11,235 bases of DNA. Origin: Peptococcaceae bacterium (lineage in GTDB: Bacteria > Bacillota > Peptococcia > Peptococcales > Peptococcaceae). Shown here piece by piece: positions 1 through 7,034 of this stretch. The position numbers and the translations under genes were made by a program. The notes under the pieces were generated by a model. It had not been told where the DNA came from, made no database searches, and worked only from the letters and a program-made list of their open reading frames with translations. Position 1 is the stretch's first letter. Every line of letters starts with the position of its first letter. The stretch is taken from contig JAFOFM010000194.1 of assembly GCA_017387265.1 (NCBI GenBank), forward strand, positions 1-11,235. Reading direction: 5' to 3'.

Positions 1-341
1 ACTGCAACACACGGCAGAATAATCATCATTGCAATACGCAGATAATAATCGCTCAGAAAAAGTGCCAGTTTAGCACCAATCACAGAACCAATCAGAGCAA
101 ATGCCGCAGTCTGTAAAGCTGCTTTCATATGCAGGTTTCCGCTTTTAATAAAGCGCACGGTAGCAATGAGCGTTCCCACAGCAGCTGAAAATTTATTGGA
201 TGCAATCGCCATATGAGCCGGCATCCCGGTAATCATATAAGCCGGCAGCGAAATCAGCCCGCCTCCGCCTGCAATGGCATCCACAAAGGCCGCAAAAAAT
301 ACCAGTGGACAAACCACCAGCAGCATTTCCATTAAAGACAT
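1..341 (-). CDS. TauE/SafE (TSUP) family membrane permease, N-terminal part
   Basis: This is the N-terminal 113 residues of a multi-pass membrane protein whose 3' end lies beyond the left edge of the window. The reading frame opens with a hydrophobic helix (about residues 4-20), then the glycine-rich stretch DAIAGGGGLISLPAY (residues 21-35), which is characteristic of the TSUP family (sulfite exporter TauE/SafE, old DUF81). Next comes ASNKFSAAVGT and a further hydrophobic segment at about residues 75-93. Family members move sulfur-containing anions or organic acids across the cytoplasmic membrane; the substrate cannot be told from this fragment. The start is the ATG at 341-339, six bases downstream of a GAGGAA ribosome binding site (348-353). 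It is transcribed divergently from the glycosyltransferase gene. Confidence 0.88.
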   Translation of the reverse strand, partial: MSLMEMLLVVCPLVFFAAFVDAIAGGGGLISLPAYMITGMPAHMAIASNKFSAAVGTLIATVRFIKSGNLHMKAALQTAAFALIGSVIGAKLALFLSDYYLRIAMMIILPCVA

Positions 342-425
342 CTTTTGTTCCTCTTCTTTCCCATCTCTTCCGTATCATCCAAATAGTATTCCTTTCTTCA
401 AATACCTTTCAGAGACACCTTTTCT

Positions 426-453
426 ATTTTACCGCACCCGTCTTTAATGTCAA
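426..453 (-). promoter_or_regulatory. Sigma-A promoter for the TSUP permease gene
   Basis: On the minus strand, TTGACA (448-453) and TAAAAT (426-431) are separated by 16 bases. This is a full-consensus -35 box and a five-of-six -10 box, with an untranslated leader of roughly 80 bases before the ATG at 341. Assigned by inspection only. Confidence 0.7.
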
Positions 454-562
454 TACAGGCAGTGCAAATCCCGCTGCAAAATATTGCTGATGAAACACCG
501 TTATAAAAACACATCTTCACACAGACTGGCAGCTTATCATATTCTGTACGGGAGGGATGCAT

Positions 563-1330
563 ATGGTCGCCGCTGTAATTCCAGCTTATAATGAAGAAGA
601 AAATATCCAGTCCGTACTGGATAATCTGGCACATCTGCTTTCACTGGATCTCATTATTCCTGTACTGAACGGATGCACAGATTGTACGCGAGATATTGTC
701 CTTGCTCACCCTCTTGCTGCAAGAACAAAACTCATAGACGATCCACTCCCCCTTGGCATCGATGTGCCTCGCAGCCGAGGCGCTCTCTTTGCCTTGAACA
801 TGGGTGCAGATGCGGTTTTATTTGTCGATGGAGATTTGCAGGGAAACTATACTTTCTGTCTGGAACAGTTAATCTGCGAAACACTTCATCATAATTGCGA
901 CCTGGCGCTGACAAACTGTTACCCGTATATAGGCTTTCGCTCTGATACAGCTCGCAGCGTATTACACTATCGGGAAAAGCTTAATCGCAAACTTGGTATT
1001 TTTTCCACTATCGGCCTTGCCACACCATCGCACGGCCCGCACTGTGTATCCAGACGACTGCTCAGCACTGTCGGCACAGCTTGTCTTTCCATTCCACCAC
1101 TTATGCTCGCAAAAGCTGCCCAGGCGCATTTAACAATCCGTGTTGCTGCGAGACTCTCTGCAAACCAGTGGAAATCGGCAGAACGAGGTGATATTCATAA
1201 TCAGAAAATAGCTGATACCATCATCGGAGATTGCATTGAAGCTATGCAGTATCTGAATCATGAGCCAAGAACCAGAGAAGAAAAAGGAGTCCGATATCTG
1301 GGATATCGAACTCCAAAACAACTCATTTAA
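563..1330 (+). CDS. Family 2-type glycosyltransferase (GT-A fold)
   Basis: A 255-residue cytoplasmic protein with the hallmarks of a GT2/GT-A transferase, which uses a nucleotide-activated sugar. IPAYNEEENI (residues 6-15) is the usual first strand and nucleotide-binding loop, and FVDGDLQG (87-94) carries the DxD metal-binding motif at D89-D91. Acceptor and sugar cannot be inferred, and no membrane helix is evident. An ATG at 557 is in frame but directly abuts the GGGAGGG ribosome binding site (550-556). The ATG at 563 has six bases of spacing and is the better start. The gene is not part of an operon: the permease gene lies divergently upstream and the cell-wall hydrolase gene converges on it, with stop codons overlapping in TTAA at 1327-1330. 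No convincing plus-strand terminator was seen after it. Confidence 0.82.
   Translation: MVAAVIPAYNEEENIQSVLDNLAHLLSLDLIIPVLNGCTDCTRDIVLAHPLAARTKLIDDPLPLGIDVPRSRGALFALNMGADAVLFVDGDLQGNYTFCLEQLICETLHHNCDLALTNCYPYIGFRSDTARSVLHYREKLNRKLGIFSTIGLATPSHGPHCVSRRLLSTVGTACLSIPPLMLAKAAQAHLTIRVAARLSANQWKSAERGDIHNQKIADTIIGDCIEAMQYLNHEPRTREEKGVRYLGYRTPKQLI
1281..1314 (-). terminator. Rho-independent terminator of the hydrolase gene, inside the glycosyltransferase gene
   Basis: On the minus strand, starting 12 bases after the hydrolase stop codon, a 13-bp stem (arms 1302-1314 and 1286-1298, three-base loop) is followed by five U residues and a further CU-rich stretch. In minus-strand RNA every stem position pairs, one of them as a U-G wobble. 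In plus-strand RNA the same position is a C-A mismatch and no U run follows, so the signal works for the hydrolase transcript only. The hairpin lies within glycosyltransferase codons near its C terminus. Confidence 0.8.
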
Positions 1331-2121
1331 TTGCCAAAAACATGATTACCGATTCTAGTCTGAATCTCACGGGTCCAGATCCATTTGCTCGTTGCTGTTA
1401 CCGGATTCCAGTAATATAGACATCCATCGGTAGGGTCTTCGCCCTGTATAGCTTCCAGAGCCGCCTGATAGGCAGTCCTGTTCGGCGTCAGATAATACTG
1501 GCCATCACTGACACAGGTAAAAGCGTTTTTCTGAAACACAACGCCATGCAGTGTATCCGGGAAGTCTTCATTCTCCAGCCGGTTGAGCACAACCGCGGCC
1601 ACAGCTACCTGTCCATCGTAAATTTCTCCTCGAGCCTCGCCATATACCACTTTTGCCAGCATATCCCACTCTGCCTGTGTATAGGTTCGCTGGTAGCGTC
1701 CTCCGCGTGAAGAGGAAACGCGAGCACCATGGTTATCTGTTTTTACTGTATTGGCAGACGGAATCTTTAAAATCTGTCCAACGCGAATGTTGCTGCTGGA
1801 CAGACCATTCAGTTTCTGAATATCGCGCACCGTGCAGCCATAACGTTCTGCCAGTTTATAAAGCGATTCGCCATCTGCTACGCGATGCGATAGATACTCT
1901 GCCGGAATTTCCAGTGTCTGCCCAATCATAATTTTTGAGCCCTGCAGATGATTGGCCCGTTTCAGTTCTTCTACGGTAATCTTATGATTACTGGCGATGG
2001 TATACAGGGAATCGCCTGCTTTTACCAGATAAGTATCGGCCAGGGCTGTCCCGCCACCAAACATAAGGCTACAGCTCAGAAACATTGCTGTGACTACCGT
2101 CAAGGCTGTTTGTCGATTCAT
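1327..2121 (-). CDS. Secreted LysM-LysM-SleB/CwlJ cell-wall hydrolase
   Basis: A 264-residue exported peptidoglycan hydrolase. A signal peptide spans residues 1-28, with a likely cut after ALA (26-28). Two LysM peptidoglycan-binding repeats follow (about 30-73 and 79-121, each beginning V-x-x-G-(D/E)-SLY and ending in an IGQ/VGQ-L-(E/K)-IP tail). After a Ser/Arg/Gly-rich linker (122-147) comes a Hydrolase_2 (SleB/CwlJ) domain to the C terminus. GEARGE (161-166) holds the presumed catalytic glutamate E162, and AVAAVVLNRL (173-182) matches the family core. In spore formers this family degrades cortex peptidoglycan during germination, but LysM-SleB proteins also occur in non-sporulating Bacillota, so a vegetative wall-remodelling role is equally possible. 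An AAGGAGGT ribosome binding site (2128-2135) precedes the ATG by six bases. Confidence 0.92.
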   Translation of the reverse strand: MNRQTALTVVTAMFLSCSLMFGGGTALADTYLVKAGDSLYTIASNHKITVEELKRANHLQGSKIMIGQTLEIPAEYLSHRVADGESLYKLAERYGCTVRDIQKLNGLSSSNIRVGQILKIPSANTVKTDNHGARVSSSRGGRYQRTYTQAEWDMLAKVVYGEARGEIYDGQVAVAAVVLNRLENEDFPDTLHGVVFQKNAFTCVSDGQYYLTPNRTAYQAALEAIQGEDPTDGCLYYWNPVTATSKWIWTREIQTRIGNHVFGN

Positions 2122-2150
2122 AATAGTACCTCCTTGTTTTCGTCTTTGTC

Positions 2151-2179
2151 AGTATAACCTGCCGTTGCATGCATTTCAC
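2151..2179 (-). promoter_or_regulatory. Probable promoter of the cell-wall hydrolase gene
   Basis: On the minus strand, a TATACT -10 box (2151-2156) lies 17 bases downstream of GTGAAA (2174-2179), which matches four of six -35 positions. It lies in the divergent region shared with the hydrogenase-like operon. Confidence 0.5.
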
Positions 2180-2209
2180 TAGGGAATGACTGGAAATCAA
2201 TTTACCCCC

Positions 2210-2238
2210 TTGCCCTGTATCCGTTTAATAAGTATAAT
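2210..2238 (+). promoter_or_regulatory. Sigma-A promoter of the hydrogenase-like operon
   Basis: TTGCCC (2210-2215), a 17-base spacer and a perfect TATAAT (2233-2238) lie about 35 bases upstream of the first gene. The -10 box sits between the arms of an AT-rich inverted repeat, TAATAA (2226-2231) and TTATTA (2243-2248), which could be a regulator site or chance. Confidence 0.72.
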
Positions 2239-2272
2239 TAATTTATTAGATAAACTCGAAGGGGAATGAGAC

Positions 2273-2524
2273 ATGACAAAAAAAATTCAGATTTGCATGG
2301 GCAGCGCCTGCCATTTAAAAGGTGCACCATTAATTGCACAGGCTTTACAGGTAGAACTGGAGCGTCGTGAAGCTGCTGGTGAAGTTCTGTTTGAGCTGGC
2401 CGGTTCGTTCTGCCAGAGCCAGTGTGCTGACGGCGTAATTGTACGTGTAAACGGAGAAACTTATCAGCATGTTACTGCTGCTGATGTTCCACGTCTCGTT
2501 GAAATCTGTTTACAGGGGGAATAG
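2273..2524 (+). CDS. Thioredoxin-like [2Fe-2S] ferredoxin (NuoE-type fold)
   Basis: An 83-residue protein consisting of a single thioredoxin-like [2Fe-2S] domain, the fold found in the 24-kDa NuoE/HydC subunits and in free-standing ferredoxins. The four ligands are visible as C8-x4-C13 and C47-x3-C51, in the contexts ICMGSAC and FCQSQC. It has no N-terminal helical extension, so it is far shorter than a true NuoE/HydC subunit (about 150-160 residues). It probably passes electrons to, or accepts them from, the hydrogenase-like protein encoded three bases downstream. An AAGGGG ribosome binding site (2259-2264) sits eight bases before the ATG. It is the first gene of a three-gene operon with an iron-only-hydrogenase-type protein and a PP2C phosphatase. 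The redox partner is inferred from context only. Confidence 0.88.
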   Translation: MTKKIQICMGSACHLKGAPLIAQALQVELERREAAGEVLFELAGSFCQSQCADGVIVRVNGETYQHVTAADVPRLVEICLQGE

Positions 2525-2527
2525 TCT

Positions 2528-4219
2528 ATGTTTCCAATTATTAATAATATGGGTAACTGTCGAGACTGTTACCGCTGTCTGCGAAACTGTGATGTAAAAG
2601 CAATCAGTTTCCGCACTGGTCATGCCAAAATTATGACAGACCAGTGTGTATTATGCGGCCGCTGTGTAAAGGAATGTCCACAGTATACCAAAAGTATCGT
2701 CGACCAGATTCCAAAACTGGAAGAGATGCTGAAAACAGAAAAAGTAGTCCTCAGTCTGACTCCGGTTTATGTGAACCATTTTCATCAGTGGAGCCAGGAA
2801 GAAATCTGGGCGCGTTTAAAACTGATTGGTTTCTATGCTATTGAAGAAATCGCAGTCAATGCAGAACCATTTTTAGATACGTATGCAGAGCTTTTACAGA
2901 ATACTGACAAATATATTATTTCCAGCCATTGCCCGATTATAGTCAACCTGATTGAGCAAAAATTCCCGAAACTGCTGGATCATCTTGCACCAATCGAAGA
3001 TGAGGCTGTGGTTCATGCCCGTCTTTTAAAACAGAAATACGGTCCGGATATTAAAGTGGTGCATATTTCTCCATGTCTCAGCATGTTAGGCAGAAACAAT
3101 GATATTGACCTGACTCTGACTCTGGATCAGGCACTGGACTTTATCTTCAGCCGTAAAGTAGATAAAGAAGAACTGGCTAAAGTAGAAGTTGAACTGACTT
3201 CTCATAAACCTCTCGGGGTGCCGCTGGCTATGGCCGGAGAACTGATGCAGGCCATGGTAGACCGCGGCGTCGTTTCCACTAACGAAGTGCAGTATCTCTC
3301 CGGGTTAAGCACCTGTATTGCAGCTTTAGAAGAGCTGGAAAAAACACCAGACTTCGCCTGCCGCTTTATTGAACTGGATGGCTGCCGAAACGGCTGCGTA
3401 GGCGGCTTTGGTTTAGAAAAACGAGGCATTCTGGAGAAAAAACTGGAAATCAAAAACTATTATCATAAATACAGTCATAAACCGATTCGTCATTTTGCTG
3501 AAACACCGGATACCAGCCGCGTGTTTGAAAATCGCTACAAAGAGCCGGAGAAAGTAGAAACCAAACGAATCCGTGAAATTCTCTCGAACCTGAAACAATA
3601 TAACAAACGCGTAATGAACTGTGGTGCCTGCGGATATGACAGCTGTTACGAAAAAGCATTAGCGGTTGCAAGAGGTCATGCGGAAGAAAAAATGTGCCAG
3701 ACCTACATGCGTGGTCGTGCTGAATCGACTGCCAATACAGCTATTCGAAGCAACCCGAACGCTATCATTATTTTCGACCAGGATTTTATTATCCAGGAAT
3801 TTAACCCTGCCGCCCGCGATATGTTTAAAGCCTACAACCTGCAGGTTGGCAATGCAATTTTTGAATATATCGACCACCGTGATTTCGAAAAAGTTGTAGA
3901 AACCGGTCGAGGGATTAAAGACCAGATTGTCCACTATGATGATATTAATCTGGTGACTCGTCAGAATGTTGTACGAATGCAGGGTACCCAGAATCAGTAC
4001 ATGGCAATTATTTCGGATATTACGAAAGATGAAATGAAACGTGCCGAGTTGGATAAAATGCGCGAAGAAACACTGAGCAAAGCAAATCAGGTTATCAATA
4101 ACCAAATGTATGTTGCACAGCAGATCGCCAGCCTTTTAGGCGAAACTACCGCTGACACAAAAATTATTCTGCTCGACTTAATCAAACAGTTCAACCAGGA
4201 AAAGGAGCTTGATCAATGA
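2528..4219 (+). CDS. [FeFe]-hydrogenase-like sensor protein with Fes and PAS domains
   Basis: A 563-residue cytoplasmic protein. Residues 11-50 carry two ferredoxin-type [4Fe-4S] motifs (C11/C14/C17/C21 and C40/C43/C46/C50). Residues 70-295 form an iron-only-hydrogenase H-cluster-like domain with its four cubane ligands: C135 (SSHCP), C183 (SPC), C286 and C290 (DGCRNGCVGG). Residues 365-390 carry C365/C368/C373/C390, as in the Fes/DUF-type [4Fe-4S] domain. A PAS domain follows at about 405-500, then a charged helix to the end. The order resembles group C sensory hydrogenases (HydS). The proton-transfer cysteine before the first ligand is His134, and the lysine of the PCxxK motif is Met186, so high catalytic turnover is unlikely. 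Its last four bases (ATGA) overlap the phosphatase start, implying translational coupling. A sensory role is inferred; no maturation genes (hydE, hydF, hydG) are in the window. Confidence 0.85.
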   Translation: MFPIINNMGNCRDCYRCLRNCDVKAISFRTGHAKIMTDQCVLCGRCVKECPQYTKSIVDQIPKLEEMLKTEKVVLSLTPVYVNHFHQWSQEEIWARLKLIGFYAIEEIAVNAEPFLDTYAELLQNTDKYIISSHCPIIVNLIEQKFPKLLDHLAPIEDEAVVHARLLKQKYGPDIKVVHISPCLSMLGRNNDIDLTLTLDQALDFIFSRKVDKEELAKVEVELTSHKPLGVPLAMAGELMQAMVDRGVVSTNEVQYLSGLSTCIAALEELEKTPDFACRFIELDGCRNGCVGGFGLEKRGILEKKLEIKNYYHKYSHKPIRHFAETPDTSRVFENRYKEPEKVETKRIREILSNLKQYNKRVMNCGACGYDSCYEKALAVARGHAEEKMCQTYMRGRAESTANTAIRSNPNAIIIFDQDFIIQEFNPAARDMFKAYNLQVGNAIFEYIDHRDFEKVVETGRGIKDQIVHYDDINLVTRQNVVRMQGTQNQYMAIISDITKDEMKRAELDKMREETLSKANQVINNQMYVAQQIASLLGETTADTKIILLDLIKQFNQEKELDQ

Positions 4220-5370
4220 GTTTAATCTGCGAAGTTGGTAAAACCCAGTTAGTTAAACATGGTGAAGTTACCTGCGGCGATTCGGTTGAAATCGTTCGTA
4301 ATCCAGACGAAACTGTTGTAGTGCTTTCGGACGGTCTGGGCAGCGGCGTAAAAGCTAATATTCTGTCTAATCTGACTACTAAAATTATTTCTAAAATGGT
4401 CAGCAGCAAGGTTCCGTTATCAGATATCGTAGAAACTATTGTAGGTACTCTGCCTGTGTGCTCAGTACGAGGCGTAGCCTATTCTACTTTTACGATTCTG
4501 AAAATTTCTCCGGCTGGAGAAGTCGATATTATCGATTTTGACGGTTTGCCGCCAATTCTGATTAAAAACGGCCTGGTAGAAGTGGTAGAACGGGAAACCG
4601 AGGAGATTTTTGATAAACAGATTAACAAAGCACACCTGAAACTGAATGAAGGTGACCTGCTGTTTATCAGTAGTGACGGGGTAACCGAAGCTGGTCTTGG
4701 TTTAACTCTGCCAATGGGTTTACAGACTAAAGGACTTGTAAAAGCACTGAAAGAGCACGTAAATCTGCATTGTTCTGCTCAGGAACTGGTAGATCAGATT
4801 ATTGATATCTGTATGAGCTATTACATCAGCGAACCGGGCGATGACACCACCGGTGTTGCCGTACAGATGCGTCAGGCACGGGAATGTGCAATTCTGACCG
4901 GGCTTCCTCCAAATAAAGAAGACGATGCCCGCATCGTAAGTGATTTCCTGCACTCCCACGGACGCAAAGCAATCTGCGGCGGTACCACTGCTCAGATTTT
5001 TGCACGGGAAAGCGGTATGGAACTCACCACCGATGACCACGACCTTTTAACCTCAGAAGTGCCGCCGATTTCCCATATCAAAGGCATTGAACTGGTTACC
5101 GAAGGGATTATCACCATGAATAAATGCAGTGAACTGCTGGAATACATCCTGCAGGGGAATACTTTATCGAAACCGCGGCAGGAAAACGGCTCCACACTGC
5201 TCTTAAACGAACTTCTGCAGGCAGACCGCATCACCATTTTCTTTGGTACACAGCTGAACCCTGCCTATGAACAGATTAAACCGGGTATTCGTCTGCGAAA
5301 TGTTGTAATTGAAAAATTAACTTCACAGCTGCAGAAACTGGGAAAAGAAGTTATCATTCATCAGTATTGA
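4216..5370 (+). CDS. SpoIIE/PP2C-type serine/threonine phosphatase with an extra C-terminal domain
   Basis: A 384-residue protein. Residues 1-220 form a PPM/SpoIIE phosphatase domain: CGDS (20-23), the metal-binding LSDGLGSG (37-44, D39), SSDGVTEAG (152-160, D154) and GDDTTGVAV (208-216, D209/D210). Family members dephosphorylate serine or threonine on partner proteins, often anti-sigma-factor antagonists. Residues 225-384 form a second region that I do not recognise, containing ICGGTTAQI (253-261) and PPISHIKG (283-290). The start overlaps the upstream stop as ATGA, with AAAGGAG (4201-4207) eight bases before it, so the protein is probably made in step with the hydrogenase-like sensor and serves as its output. 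No kinase, anti-sigma factor or antagonist is encoded nearby, so the substrate is unknown. There is no signal peptide or membrane helix. Confidence 0.88.
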   Translation: MSLICEVGKTQLVKHGEVTCGDSVEIVRNPDETVVVLSDGLGSGVKANILSNLTTKIISKMVSSKVPLSDIVETIVGTLPVCSVRGVAYSTFTILKISPAGEVDIIDFDGLPPILIKNGLVEVVERETEEIFDKQINKAHLKLNEGDLLFISSDGVTEAGLGLTLPMGLQTKGLVKALKEHVNLHCSAQELVDQIIDICMSYYISEPGDDTTGVAVQMRQARECAILTGLPPNKEDDARIVSDFLHSHGRKAICGGTTAQIFARESGMELTTDDHDLLTSEVPPISHIKGIELVTEGIITMNKCSELLEYILQGNTLSKPRQENGSTLLLNELLQADRITIFFGTQLNPAYEQIKPGIRLRNVVIEKLTSQLQKLGKEVIIHQY

Positions 5371-5380
5371 TAACTATGCC

Positions 5381-5436
5381 AAAACAAAAACAAAGCGTGT
5401 AAAACAGATTAACACTGTTTACACGCTTTTTCTTTT
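5381..5436. terminator. Bidirectional rho-independent terminator
   Basis: The inverted repeat has arms 5392-5407 and 5415-5429 (about 15 bp with one bulged A) and a seven-base loop. On the plus strand it is followed by a T-rich run (5427-5436); on the minus strand the A-rich run at 5381-5394 supplies the U tract. It sits 22 bases after the phosphatase stop and 32 bases beyond the cardiolipin synthase stop, so it can end both convergent transcripts. Confidence 0.88.
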
Positions 5437-5460
5437 CTGTTCACTATGAACCTATCCTTC

Positions 5461-7014
5461 TTACATCATCGGACTTAGCAGACGGAGAATACATTCTCCC
5501 AGTCGCAGTGTCAGACTTCGTTTTCCTTTATAACGGCTGGTAACTTCTTCGCTGACTTTAAACAGATGTTCAAAATCCGCTTTTACATCGTGTACTGCCT
5601 TGCAGTTATAAAACCAGCAGCCGTTCTCAAAGTGCAGATACAAACTGCGGAAATCCAGATTAATGGTACCAACTATTGCCACTTCATCATCACTTACAAA
5701 CTGCTTGGCATGCATAAAACCTGGTGTATATTCATAAATTCGTACACCGCAGGCTATCAGCCGCGCATAATAACTCCTTGTGGCGCGATACACCAGTTTC
5801 TTATCAGGAATCCCCGGTGTTACAATCCGTACATCCACACCACGCTGTGCAGCAAGTGTAAGTTCACTGTGCATCTCATCATCAATCAGCAGATACGGTG
5901 TAGTGATATATACATACCGTTTAGCATTTTTGATCAGATTCAGATAGACATTTTCGCCTACTTTTTCATAATCAAGCGGCGTATCCGAATATGGCTGTAC
6001 ATAACCATCCTCTTTCGCACGATATGCAATCACCGGAAAATATCGTTTCTGATCTTCTTTTTGTTTCTGTGTCGTGTTCCACATTTCAAGGAAAATTGCT
6101 GTAAGGCTTTTTACGGCATCACCAGTCAGTTTCAGGCCGGTATCTTTCCAGTATCCATACGGGCTGTCAATATTAAAATAGCGATCAGCTAGATTGTACC
6201 CCCCGGTAAAACCGACAACTCCATCCACAACAGTGATTTTACGATGATCACGATTATTCATAAAACCGTTTAACAGCGGAGAAATCCGGTTAAATGCCCG
6301 GCACTGAATGCCTTTGCTCTGCAGCCTTCTGGCAAACGGTGTGCTTATATAAAAAATACTGCCGACATCATCATAAAGCACACGCACATCTACACCCGCT
6401 GCTGCTTTTTCGGTCAGAACCTCTTCGATACCGGCCCAGGAAACCGAATCCTCAATGGCATGATACTCCATAAAAATAAAATCTTTAGCCTTGCGAAGCT
6501 CTGCCTTAATATCTTCCAGAGCGATGCTGGTATCATTGTGATACACAACATCGGTATTCTGATAAACCGGATATCCTACCGTACGCTGAATATAACGGGT
6601 CTGATTGGCCATAGCCAGATCTTCTGTTTTCAGCCGTTCCTGCACACTGTAGTTTTCCGGCAGAAAGCCGCGGCTTGTAATCGCATGGGTCTTTGGATGT
6701 TTTCGAATCCATACATGAGACATCTGCGAACCAAACATAATATACATGCTGATGCCCAGAACCGGCATAAAAAGAATCAGGATAATCCACGACAGCTTGT
6801 AGGCCGAATTCATATAACGACTATATACATGCAGAGCCAGAATCCAGCTCGCAACGGTAATAACACCATTGAATGCATGGTTATACTGTCCAACATGAAG
6901 CCCCATCCAGATAAACCACAGAATCTGAAAAAAAACACTTAATGCTACAAACGACGCCCGGACACCATCATTTTTGATTCGTTCTTTCACCTCTTCAGCC
7001 TGCACCGACATCAT
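5461..7014 (-). CDS. cls: Cardiolipin synthase (phospholipase D superfamily)
   Basis: A 517-residue membrane enzyme that joins two phosphatidylglycerol molecules to give cardiolipin and glycerol. The N terminus has two to three membrane segments (about residues 20-40, 48-66 and 75-94), as in the PLDc_N region of bacterial Cls. Both HKD motifs are complete: HRKITVVD (H257, K259, D264) and HAKQFVSD (H435, K437, D442), each followed by a GxxN segment (GGYN, 271-274; GTIN, 449-452). The length is normal for ClsA-type enzymes. The start is the first of two consecutive ATGs. Its ribosome binding site is weak: AAAAGAG directly abuts the ATG, and the second ATG (7011) is no better. The gene is monocistronic and converges on the phosphatase gene. 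Confidence 0.94.
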   Translation of the reverse strand: MMSVQAEEVKERIKNDGVRASFVALSVFFQILWFIWMGLHVGQYNHAFNGVITVASWILALHVYSRYMNSAYKLSWIILILFMPVLGISMYIMFGSQMSHVWIRKHPKTHAITSRGFLPENYSVQERLKTEDLAMANQTRYIQRTVGYPVYQNTDVVYHNDTSIALEDIKAELRKAKDFIFMEYHAIEDSVSWAGIEEVLTEKAAAGVDVRVLYDDVGSIFYISTPFARRLQSKGIQCRAFNRISPLLNGFMNNRDHRKITVVDGVVGFTGGYNLADRYFNIDSPYGYWKDTGLKLTGDAVKSLTAIFLEMWNTTQKQKEDQKRYFPVIAYRAKEDGYVQPYSDTPLDYEKVGENVYLNLIKNAKRYVYITTPYLLIDDEMHSELTLAAQRGVDVRIVTPGIPDKKLVYRATRSYYARLIACGVRIYEYTPGFMHAKQFVSDDEVAIVGTINLDFRSLYLHFENGCWFYNCKAVHDVKADFEHLFKVSEEVTSRYKGKRSLTLRLGECILRLLSPMM

Positions 7015-7028
7015 CTCTTTTCGCTAAA

Positions 7029-7034
7029 ATTATA
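7029..7034 (-). promoter_or_regulatory. cls: Possible -10 box for the cardiolipin synthase gene
   Basis: A perfect TATAAT on the minus strand, but with no good -35 box at 16-18 bases. If used, transcription would start only some eight bases before the first ATG, giving a nearly leaderless mRNA. The AT-rich surroundings make chance occurrence plausible. Confidence 0.3.

Noticed and set aside
193..378. Short minus-strand open frame overlapping the permease start
   Set aside because: The real frame here is the TSUP permease from 341, which has a ribosome binding site, a promoter and the family's glycine-rich motif. This one is a shifted frame.
557..562. ATG at 557 as the glycosyltransferase start
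   Set aside because: The ribosome binding site directly abuts it with no spacing; the ATG at 563 has ideal spacing and begins just before the first conserved strand.
2166..2173. Palindrome TGCATGCA within the hydrolase promoter spacer
   Set aside because: An eight-base palindrome is expected by chance, and no second copy or known operator consensus supports it.
2273..2524. Reading the [2Fe-2S] protein as part of a respiratory complex I or bifurcating hydrogenase
   Set aside because: It lacks the N-terminal helical domain of NuoE/HydC, no NuoF or NuoG partner is present, and the neighbouring H-cluster protein has sensor-type domains and lacks catalytic residues.
3659..4105. Open frame of 148 codons antisense to the PAS region of the hydrogenase-like gene
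   Set aside because: Its composition mirrors the coding strand, it has no domain signature, and the sense frame is clearly the real gene.
5566..6192. Open frame of 208 codons on the plus strand, antisense to cls
   Set aside because: It lies wholly within the cardiolipin synthase gene, whose HKD motifs and membrane segments prove the other strand codes. The antisense product has no recognisable motif and no ribosome binding site.
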